Notes under the pieces: model-generated
Seen by the model: the letters and a program-made list of their open reading frames with translations, nothing else
The model's database searches: none
What the model was told of the DNA's origin: nothing
Part shown: piece after piece, positions 44,674 to 51,981 of the stretch
Numbering within the stretch: the first letter of the stretch is position 1
How the letters are laid out: every line of letters starts with the position of its first letter
Source: Virgibacillus siamensis
GTDB taxonomy: Bacteria; Bacillota; Bacilli; Bacillales; Amphibacillaceae
Length of the DNA stretch: 64,000 bases
Assembly (NCBI RefSeq): GCF_900162695.1
Contig: NZ_FUIH01000007.1
Location: 124,001 to 188,000 of the forward strand
Direction of reading: 5' to 3'
Program-made: the position numbers and the translations under genes

Positions 44674-45147
44674 ATGGAAATTCGAACAGTAAATAGTTCA
44701 GATTACTATGTATTATCACCATTAATAAATAATTGGTGGGGTGGGCGACGAATGTCAGACATGTTGCCGAAATTATTTTTTGATCATTTTAGCGACTCAA
44801 GTTTTATTGCTGAAGAAAATGGTGAGATTATAGGTTTTTTAATTGGATTTTTATCTCAATCTCATTTAGATGAAGCGTACATACATTTTGTTGGTGTTCA
44901 CCCGGAGTATCGTAAACGAAGTATAGGAAAGGAGCTTTATCACCAATTTTTCTCTAAAGTGCAGAGTGAAAATCGAAACAAAGTACGTTGTGTTACTTCC
45001 CCAGTCAATAAAATATCTATTGCTTATCATACAAGAATGGGCTTTGATATTGAACAGGGTGATAAAATAGTAGGTGGTACATCTGTGAAAGCAGATTATG
45101 ACGGACGAGATCAAGATAGAGTATTGTTTATGAAAGAACTAATTTAA
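44674..45147 (+). CDS. GNAT-family N-acetyltransferase
   Basis: 157 residues. Motif A IHFVGVHPEYRKRSIGKELY (R-x-x-x-x-G-K) binds acetyl-CoA; the C-terminal KISIAYHTRMGFDIEQGD is the usual beta-alpha end. RBS TTGGAGGATG. Substrate unknown. A single gene after C34. Confidence 0.88.
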   Translation: MEIRTVNSSDYYVLSPLINNWWGGRRMSDMLPKLFFDHFSDSSFIAEENGEIIGFLIGFLSQSHLDEAYIHFVGVHPEYRKRSIGKELYHQFFSKVQSENRNKVRCVTSPVNKISIAYHTRMGFDIEQGDKIVGGTSVKADYDGRDQDRVLFMKELI

Positions 45148-45198
45148 GCAATACCAGCTAATAGTAGAAGTGGATAATTCCATTATACCAGCTAATAG

Positions 45199-46753
45199 CT
45201 GTCAATAATTAAAGGTAAAAAAAGTTCAAAAAACATGTTAGACTAAAACTAAGCATGCCAAATAACCTTACCGTAAAATCGATAAGGTTTTGAATATTAT
45301 GAATGTTAATTGTTGTTTATAATTGATCTACAAAGGCTTCTTTGCGTTTTAACATGGCATGGATCCAATGAATTAGTTTATTGGCACAGGCAATAACAGC
45401 TACTTTATGCGGTTTACCTTCTTCGCGTTTTCTATCATAAAAAGCTCGTAGTTTTGTGTTACGATTTTTCGCTATTCCGCATTGCACTGCTGAATAGAGA
45501 GCTTGACGTAATCTTGACGAGCCTCTTTTCGTGATACAATTGATAGTGGCTTTAAATTTACCGGATTCAAAAACTTCTGGATCTATGCCTGCGTAGGCAG
45601 CTACTTTTTTCGGATGAGGAAACTGATCGATTTCTCCAATTTCAGAGATGATTGTGGCGGCAATCTTACCCCCAACTCCGGGAATCGACTGAATCAGTTT
45701 ATAATCCTCAAAGGTTTCAGCAAGGGCATCTATCTCTTCTCTCATTTTGGATAGATGCTCCTGGTATTGAAGAATCATCTGAATGTACATACGCAAACTA
45801 ATGAGATGACCATGGTAGATACGGTCTTGAAATGGATTGCGCTCTGCTGCATCTTTTAACTGACGTGCTTTATCCAAAAACCATGCATAAGAACGTTTCG
45901 CCCCAATCTGGTACATATCAGTGGCTAATTGCTCTTGTGTGGTGTTTTTGACATCGAAAGATGTTGAATACTGGAACAACGTTTTCAATGAAATGTTGCC
46001 ATATAAATTACTGAAAACATGATGATATTCTGGGAATACCTGATCCAAGATCGTTTGACATTGAAGTTTGATTTCAACATAGCTTTCGGTTAAAGCACTA
46101 TGTTGTCTCGTTAATTGGCGCAGATTCAGCGTTTTTACCGTTTTCTTTTGGAACGCTTCCAAATCTTCTTTGTAGTATAGCTCCCCCAGATGGAAAGCAT
46201 CCATTTTATCTGTCTTCACTTTGCGAAGGCTTGTCTGTTTTGCCTTGTGTGCAACCATTGGATTGATTAAATAATAAGTGATTCCATGTTCTTCAAGATA
46301 TTGCAGAACAGGCTCATGATAGTGCCCAGTCGATTCAAATATAACAGCTGGAGATTGTCCGGAAACTTGCTTCACCTCCCGGAAAAATTCATAAAACACA
46401 CCTAGCCCTTGTAAATCATGTGCAAATTTAAAGCTTTTCTTATACGTTTTTTTCCTTTGTAAAAAGGCTTGGACCTGGCTTTCACCTTTTGCAACATCCA
46501 GGCCAATGACAGGGTCCATATATGATCACAACTCCTTTTGGTAGATTCACCGGTCTGCCCCTAACTAATTTTGTAGTGTCATAGCTTCGCTTGTTATGCG
46601 GGATCCAAGTCCCAACCAGCCTCAAACATGTTTCTACAAGTAGGGGGTGAACAGTATAACGGACGGGATCATTGTCCCACGGGCGCGCACGTTCTACCCC
46701 GGCTACTTCAAGCATAAAACCTATTTAAAATAGGTCAACCAGAAGTGACTGGC
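45199..46753 (-). mobile_element. IS110-family element, copy D
   Basis: Holds an intact transposase and about 220 bp of noncoding DNA upstream of it. That noncoding end includes CACGGGCGCGCACG (46678-46691), again the array-repeat core word. The word ACCAGCTAATAG occurs twice just left of the element (45154 and 45187). Repeat C35 follows on the right. Ends not defined. Confidence 0.65.
45317..46519 (-). CDS. IS110-family DEDD transposase (copy D)
   Basis: 400 residues, ATG 46519 (MDPVIGLDVAKGESQ). DEDD residues in GLDVAKG, FESTGHYHEPV and KVKTDKMDAFHLGEL. C-terminal domain with SIPGVGGKIAATIISEIG and TKRGSSRLRQALYSA. Full length and apparently intact. Not closely similar to copies A/B or C. 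Confidence 0.93.
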   Translation of the reverse strand: MDPVIGLDVAKGESQVQAFLQRKKTYKKSFKFAHDLQGLGVFYEFFREVKQVSGQSPAVIFESTGHYHEPVLQYLEEHGITYYLINPMVAHKAKQTSLRKVKTDKMDAFHLGELYYKEDLEAFQKKTVKTLNLRQLTRQHSALTESYVEIKLQCQTILDQVFPEYHHVFSNLYGNISLKTLFQYSTSFDVKNTTQEQLATDMYQIGAKRSYAWFLDKARQLKDAAERNPFQDRIYHGHLISLRMYIQMILQYQEHLSKMREEIDALAETFEDYKLIQSIPGVGGKIAATIISEIGEIDQFPHPKKVAAYAGIDPEVFESGKFKATINCITKRGSSRLRQALYSAVQCGIAKNRNTKLRAFYDRKREEGKPHKVAVIACANKLIHWIHAMLKRKEAFVDQL

Positions 46754-46800
46754 TTATTCACATAATACGATCGGGCGCAAATCAGGAATAAGCATTTGTA
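46754..46800 (+). repeat. Array repeat C35 (left half)
   Basis: TATTCACATAATACGATCGG, GCGCAAATCAGGAATAAG. The left part with ATACGA matches C33, C39 and C41. Confidence 0.78.
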
Positions 46801-46827
46801 TTTACACTAATCACATTAGGAGGATAT

Positions 46828-47514
46828 ATGGTGAAACTATTCGAAAGTTATCATAAGGAATCAAGTTGGCCACCAGTATTCCATCCGAATCCATCCAAGA
46901 AAGATGAAGAATTGAACCCCGGTGACAAAATTGATTTGGATTCACATCATCTGGAACAAATGTTATCCAATTGCATCATGTCACGAAAGACTTCAAAATC
47001 CATAGGTGTAGATTCAATGTTAAATAAAGACGACCTTGGGACTTTTCTTAAATGGTCGGTTGGCAATTTGAAGGCTGATAGTGAACAAAGGGCTTACCCC
47101 TCGGCAGGGCCAATTTATCCAAATCATATTTTTGTTACTGTAAAACAAATAGCTAATTTAGAAAAGGGATTATACACATATATCCCTAAAGATCATGCTT
47201 TACTCTGGGTGGGCGGGAACATTGAAATTGAAAACGCACTTGTCCAGCCAGACATCGACTTTAATTTTTGTCTAATTGTATCAGCTGATTTAGATTATGC
47301 TGCGTATCAATATGGTGAAAGGGGATATCGTTTTTGTTTACTTGAAGCTGGACATATGGTTCAGAATATGATGTTAGTCGCCAGTGCTCTTGAAAAAGCG
47401 ATTGCTCCAATTGGTGGTTTTAAAGATGAATATATCAATCAACATGTTTTAAAAAACGGTCATTCAGCTCTGTATTTAGTTCCAGTTGGCAGGGCATCCG
47501 ATCTTCAATTATAG
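46828..47514 (+). CDS. SagB-type nitroreductase-like dehydrogenase
   Basis: 228 residues. The nitroreductase fold with the SagB pattern: YPSAGPIYPNHIFVTV in the middle (Arg/Ser flavin contacts), then YQYGERGYRFCLLEAGHMVQN and a C-terminal GGFKDEYINQ. SagB enzymes oxidise azolines in RiPP pathways with FMN; no partner genes are visible here. The last codons and stop (GATCTTCAATTATAG) coincide with the left arm of repeat C36. Confidence 0.82.
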   Translation: MVKLFESYHKESSWPPVFHPNPSKKDEELNPGDKIDLDSHHLEQMLSNCIMSRKTSKSIGVDSMLNKDDLGTFLKWSVGNLKADSEQRAYPSAGPIYPNHIFVTVKQIANLEKGLYTYIPKDHALLWVGGNIEIENALVQPDIDFNFCLIVSADLDYAAYQYGERGYRFCLLEAGHMVQNMMLVASALEKAIAPIGGFKDEYINQHVLKNGHSALYLVPVGRASDLQL

Positions 47515-47577
47515 GGCGCATATCAGGAATAAGTATGTGTACATTTTTGGCACATCGGGCCATTTTGAGGAATAAGA
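47502..47577 (+). repeat. Array repeat C36
   Basis: TCTTCAATTATAGGGCGCAT, ATCAGGAATAAG, GGCACA, TCGGGCCATTTTGAGGAATA, AG. Overlaps the end of the upstream gene. Confidence 0.9.
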
Positions 47578-47643
47578 AGGGCTGTACTAAAAAGCAGATC
47601 CATTTGTAAAAATGTCATAAGCCTCTAAAGGAGGAAAACTAGT

Positions 47644-48468
47644 GTGCAGATCATAAAGGATTGGGAAAAGGCTTTTTATAACTCAATAAAAACAAACAAC
47701 CTGGCTAGAGGTTTAGATGTATTAAATTCACAAATTTCATCACATAGAAAGACGCCAAAGACATCCATTAAATCAAAATCCATTAATATAATCAAGGATT
47801 ATTATGGGTATGATAAAGAGTTAATTTTTGAATTTGCTACTCACTATATTAATTATAATGATTATACAGCTGATGAAATTTCTACAAAACTGTTGGCGTT
47901 TTCTTATCCCGTTAATACTACTAAAGTCAACCATGCACTTCACAGACTTGCTGACAGTAAAGACTGGGAAGTGAGGGAATGGGCGGCAGGAGCCTGCGGA
48001 GAAATACTGTCTGGGTATTTCAATGATTTTTATCCAACAATGATATCTTGGACAAACGACGAATCACCAAATGTAAGAAGAGCTGTTATAATTGCAGCCA
48101 AATACACGGCCAAGACAAAAGATGAAAAATATGCAGAACCATTACTTGATCTCATTGAAAATTTACTCACCGATAGTGATTCGTATGTTAAAAATAATTT
48201 AGGTCCATTTGCTATTGGTGACGGATTATTGAGGTGTTACCCGCAACAGGTTTTAAGTAGATTGGACGAATGGGTAAAGATTGAAAACGATCATGTGAAG
48301 TGGAATATCGCAAAGATTTTTTCCACAGCTGAAGGGGCCAAATATTATAAGACAGCTAGAAAATTGCTTAATGACTTAGAAAAGGATGATAGCCACATTG
48401 TAAGGAGAGGCGTGAAATCTGCCAAACACCAGTTAAGAAAGCGCCTACCAGAAACGATTGATATTTAA
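47644..48468 (+). CDS. HEAT-repeat protein
   Basis: 274 residues from GTG 47644 behind AAAGGAGG. The middle and end are helical repeats of HEAT type, with the typical D-x-x-x-x-V-R positions: KDWEVREWAAGACGEIL, ESPNVRRAVIIAAKYT, DSHIVRRGVKSAKHQL. Related to DNA alkylation repair (AlkD-like) and other HEAT scaffolds; an AlkD-type role is possible but catalytic aromatic residues cannot be assigned. Between C36 and C37. Confidence 0.75.
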   Translation: MQIIKDWEKAFYNSIKTNNLARGLDVLNSQISSHRKTPKTSIKSKSINIIKDYYGYDKELIFEFATHYINYNDYTADEISTKLLAFSYPVNTTKVNHALHRLADSKDWEVREWAAGACGEILSGYFNDFYPTMISWTNDESPNVRRAVIIAAKYTAKTKDEKYAEPLLDLIENLLTDSDSYVKNNLGPFAIGDGLLRCYPQQVLSRLDEWVKIENDHVKWNIAKIFSTAEGAKYYKTARKLLNDLEKDDSHIVRRGVKSAKHQLRKRLPETIDI

Positions 48469-48500
48469 GATCGAAAGATGCTTATTGTAACCGACTGCCC

Positions 48501-48540
48501 ATCTTCATCAATGGGGCGCGCTTGCGGAACTAACGAATAC
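48501..48540 (+). repeat. Array repeat C37 (left half)
   Basis: ATCTTCATCAATGGGGCGCG, CTTGCGGAACTAACGAATAC. Confidence 0.7.
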
Positions 48541-48601
48541 TTTTAAAAAGGTAGTGCTTATTTAAAAAATATCAATTATATAATAACATAGGGGTGATGA
48601 A

Positions 48602-48849
48602 GTGGATAAGCAAATTTTTGATCTACTTACCGAAATGAATAAAGAAATGAAAAGTATGAAATCAGATATTCATACTTTAAAATCGGAAATGCATAATCGA
48701 TTTGATGCTGTTGAAGCCAAACTATAAGGTGTTGGTGGGTAGTTTGAATTAACTAATGAATCAAGAATAAATGAAATGGATTTTATTGTTGACAAGGTAA
48801 ATAAGATGGAGAAAGAACTTTATATTTTAAAAAACAGGAATAGTAACTA
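48602..48849 (+). pseudogene. Small coiled-coil protein, interrupted
   Basis: GTG 48602 follows AGGGGTGATGA. The first 41 residues (FDLLTEMNKEMKSMKSDIHT...) form a coiled coil and stop at TAA 48725. A shifted frame then gives FELTNESRINEMDFIVDK and a coiled end to 48849. The original protein was probably about 80 residues. Confidence 0.55.
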
Positions 48850-48864
48850 AAGAGCTAAAATGGT

Positions 48865-49379
48865 ACCGACCTCCAAAAGTTAGAGTAGAAAACTAACTTT
48901 TGGAGGTGTTTTTTATGGCCAAATATAGTGAGGCATTTAAAATAAAGGTTATTACCGAGTATTTGTATGGAAATCTTGGATATAAATTATTAGCGAAGAA
49001 ATATAATATGCCCTCTCAAACACCATTACAAGATTGGGTAAGGGTTTATAAAACACAGGGGTTGAAGGGATTAGAACGAAGAAAAGTGAAGGAAGTGTAC
49101 TTGTTCAATTTAAATTAGATGCGATACAATTTATGTTAAAGACAGGTGCTTCTTATCAGGAAACTGCTGAACAATTTCGATTAAATAATCCTTCATTAAT
49201 TCAGCGTTGGGTGAAAACATTTAGACAAGGGATACAGGGCCTGAATTCAAAGCCAAAGGGGCGACCTTCTATGTCTAAAAAATGAAACAAAGAGAAAAAA
49301 CTGACGCGTGAAGAAGAATTAGAACGGGAGAATGAATTACTAAGATTAGAAAACGCATACTTAAAAAAGTTGAGAGCTT
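48865..49379 (+). mobile_element. IS3-family remnant cut off at an array repeat
   Basis: The left end has the long hairpin ACCTCCAAAAGTTAG...CTAACTTTTGGAGGT. orfA starts at ATG 48915 (AKYSEAFKIKVITEYLYG), is frameshifted near 49110 and continues as a helix-turn-helix (QETAEQFRLNNPSLIQRW) and EELERENELLRLENAYLKKL. It ends exactly where repeat C38 begins; orfB and the right end are absent. Confidence 0.82.
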
Positions 49380-49415
49380 TTCGGGCGCCTATCTGGAATA
49401 AGGGGTGCCCTTCTT
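49379..49415 (+). repeat. Array repeat C38 (left half)
   Basis: TTCGGGCGCCTATCTGGAAT, AAGGGGTGCCC. It replaces the rest of the IS3 element. Confidence 0.78.
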
Positions 49416-49523
49416 TCTGTATTTGTAGACACATTTAATTGAATTCGATTTTCAAGAGAAATTGAATTTTGACAAGGATTATTTGAGTGATTGTAGAAAT
49501 TAATAGCATTGGAGGTGATAAGA

Positions 49524-49874
49524 ATGAAGGTTAAACGAATTGTTGCCAATGTGGAAACACAGGACATTACAAAAGCTAAGCACTTTTATGGGGAAATTCT
49601 TGGACTTGATCAATTAATGAATATGGATTTTATAGCGACATATGGATCGCATGAAAAAATGGAAACGCAGATTAGTTTTCTTTCAGAAGGTGGTTCCGGC
49701 ACTTCGGTACCTGATTTGTCAATTGAAGTTGATGAACTTGATGATGCATTAGCCCGCATAAGAGAAGCAGGAATTCCAGTTGAGTATGGACCAGCTAGCG
49801 AGCCATGGGGTGTACGCCGTTTTTTCGTTAGGGATCCTTTCGGTAAGCTTGTCAATATTTTAATCCATCTATAA
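49524..49874 (+). CDS. VOC (glyoxalase/bleomycin-resistance) family protein
   Basis: 116 residues from ATG 49524 (TTGGAGGTG 8 bases before). The N-terminal half RIVANVETQDITKAKHFYGE and the C-terminal EPWGVRRFFVRDPFGKLVNI are the two beta-alpha-beta-beta-beta modules of the VOC fold. Metal ligands cannot be assigned firmly. Possibly antibiotic or metabolite binding. Confidence 0.82.
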   Translation: MKVKRIVANVETQDITKAKHFYGEILGLDQLMNMDFIATYGSHEKMETQISFLSEGGSGTSVPDLSIEVDELDDALARIREAGIPVEYGPASEPWGVRRFFVRDPFGKLVNILIHL

Positions 49875-50108
49875 ATGAATGCATTGATGCAGCATAAGAC
49901 TTTCAAGCAAAGTTTGATAATCATGTTGTTAAAATGGATATAAGGTTGTGAACGAATGTATTTAATCTAATGGGGATGCTCCATGAAACTTGATCTAATC
50001 TGAGGGGGGACAATATGATGAATTTTACGGGATGGAAACATCAGAACGTTTGTGAAGTACACGACGGTTGCGGGTTCTACATCAGAGCTACGGAGGGGGG
50101 AGCGTGCG

Positions 50109-50978
50109 ATGTGTGAGAAGATGCACGTTGACGAATTGGAAATTGACGAGCGTCTTGTACGTAGTTTGCTTGTCGATCAGTTCCCACAATGGGCAAAACT
50201 GCCCCTACGTCGGGTCGAGCCAATTGGCACGGTAAACGCTATTTTTCGACTTGGCGACGAATATTCTGTTCGGCTCGCACGGAGGACAGGACCGACGACA
50301 CCAGGAAGTCGCGAATTCACATGGCTGCCAAAACTTGCACCATTAGTTTCGCTTGATATCCCTATGCCTATCGCTCAGGGGCGTCCCAATAACGAATACC
50401 CATGGTTTTGGGAGGTACATACCTGGGTTGATGGCGATACAGTGCCTATAGAGGAGATTGATGAGATTCAGGCAGCGCGTGATCTTGCAGAGTTCATCGC
50501 AGCACTACAACAAGTTGATTCATCGGCAGGGCCGTTAGGACGTGGCATTCCTTTGGCACAACTGGACAAGGACTTTCGATACTGGCTGACACGATTTGAT
50601 GGCGACCCTGCAGTTTCTGCTGTTTGGGAGTCGGCTATTGCTGCGCCTCCGTGGAACGGTCCTCCTGTTTGGCATCACGGCGATCTAGATGTACGTAACT
50701 GGCTTGTACGAAATAAGCGCATTAGCGGTGTGATTGATTGGGGTGAAATGGGCATCGGCGATCCTGCGTGCGATGTAATGGTCGCATGGAAGTTACATTC
50801 GCCAGTGGCGCGTGATGCGTTCCGTGAGGCTTTTCCGATGGATGACGCTACGTGGACGAGGGCGCGTGGATGGGTAGTATTACAGGCAGTCGCAATCCTT
50901 GCTTACTACACACCGCAAAACAATCCGGTTCTTTATAATGAAGCGAAAGCCTGGCTTGATCTAGCGCTGGGAGACTAA
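50109..50978 (+). CDS. Aminoglycoside phosphotransferase-family protein
   Basis: 289 residues from ATG 50109 (GGAGGGGGGAGCG upstream). The APH kinase fold: HHGDLDVRNWLV is the catalytic loop (Asp and Asn) and GVIDWGEMGIGDPACD holds the metal-binding Asp. Members phosphorylate aminoglycosides, macrolides or cell metabolites; the substrate cannot be told. G+C is clearly higher than in neighbouring genes, suggesting a different donor. Confidence 0.85.
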   Translation: MCEKMHVDELEIDERLVRSLLVDQFPQWAKLPLRRVEPIGTVNAIFRLGDEYSVRLARRTGPTTPGSREFTWLPKLAPLVSLDIPMPIAQGRPNNEYPWFWEVHTWVDGDTVPIEEIDEIQAARDLAEFIAALQQVDSSAGPLGRGIPLAQLDKDFRYWLTRFDGDPAVSAVWESAIAAPPWNGPPVWHHGDLDVRNWLVRNKRISGVIDWGEMGIGDPACDVMVAWKLHSPVARDAFREAFPMDDATWTRARGWVVLQAVAILAYYTPQNNPVLYNEAKAWLDLALGD

Positions 50979-51096
50979 TTGTTTTGAATGGCGAAGTGGG
51001 GGAGGCTCCTTAATTATTCATCTCTGAAATGGAACATAGGGAGGAATTTGTCTAAGACAATTCAGTGATTTTAGGATTAAGACATAACTTATTTAT

Positions 51097-51170
51097 GCCA
51101 TAATACGAACGGGCGCCAGAAACGGATAAGACCTGGGCTCTTTCTTGGTTTGTTGGGCAATTTTGTAAGT
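51097..51170 (+). repeat. Array repeat C39
   Basis: GCCATAATACGAACGGGCGC, CAGAAACGGATAAG, CTGGGCTC, TTGTTGGGCAATTTTGTAAG. Confidence 0.8.
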
Positions 51171-51216
51171 AAATGATTTTACTATTGGGATTAATCTCTG
51201 AAAGGGGTGAGGTTCC

Positions 51217-51564
51217 CTGAATAAATTTTTATTGCATATTGAGGGGTTAGTGGTTCTGGCATTAAGCATTTATTTTTACTTCCATCTGCAATTTAGTTGG
51301 ATTGTGTTTGTGATTTTATTGTTAGCACCAGATTTGTCAGCACTCGGGTACTTAAAAAATATAAAGGTTGGTTCGGTGCTGTATAATTTTTTCCATACAT
51401 ACAGCATTCCAGCAGTAATAATGATATGCGGTTTATTGATACATAACAGTATTGCTTTAATGATTAGCTTAATTTGGATAGCGCATCTCGGGATGGATAG
51501 AATGCTTGGCTATGGATTGAAATATCCAACAAAGTTTCAAGATACTCATCTTAATCGTGTCTGA
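51217..51564 (+). CDS. DUF4260 membrane protein, probable CTG start
   Basis: 115 residues. Three or four membrane helices; FVILLLAPDLSALGYL and WIAHLGMDRMLGYGLKY are the DUF4260 hallmark. GGGGTGAGG lies 6 bases before CTG 51217 (LNKFLLHIEG), and family members typically begin at this point with MNKFL-like sequence. No ATG is available, so CTG is probably used or is a mutated ATG; TTG 51232 is the alternative. Confidence 0.75.
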   Translation: MNKFLLHIEGLVVLALSIYFYFHLQFSWIVFVILLLAPDLSALGYLKNIKVGSVLYNFFHTYSIPAVIMICGLLIHNSIALMISLIWIAHLGMDRMLGYGLKYPTKFQDTHLNRV

Positions 51565-51568
51565 GTGG

Positions 51569-51644
51569 TCTTCAATTAAAGGGCGCTTTTCCCTAATAAT
51601 AGCGCCAATATGACGTAATACGAAGGGCCATTCTGCGGAATAAA
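51569..51644 (+). repeat. Array repeat C40
   Basis: GTCTTCAATTAAAGGGCGCT, TTTCCCTAATAATAGCGCC, AATACGAAGGGCCATTCTGC, GGAATAA. Full copy; the loop is a few bases shorter than in C14. Confidence 0.9.
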
Positions 51645-51981
51645 TCTTGAATAAAAAAGGAGATTGTTTCATGACTAAGGGATTATTTCACCATATTGAG
51701 ATATACGTTTCAGATTTAAAAAGGTCAACTGAGTTTTGGGGATGGTTTCTCGAAGAGCTCGGATATACTACTTTTCAGGAATGGAATGGCGGACAAAGCT
51801 GGAAATTAGAAGATACTTATATCGTCTTTGTACAAACAGAAGAAAGGTTTTTGGATGTCCCATATCATAGGTGTCGGGTTGGTCTTAACCATTTAGCATT
51901 TCACGCAGATTCACGGCAACATGTCGATGAAATGCTTGAAAAGCTAAATACTAAAGGAATCAATATTCTTTATGAGGATAA

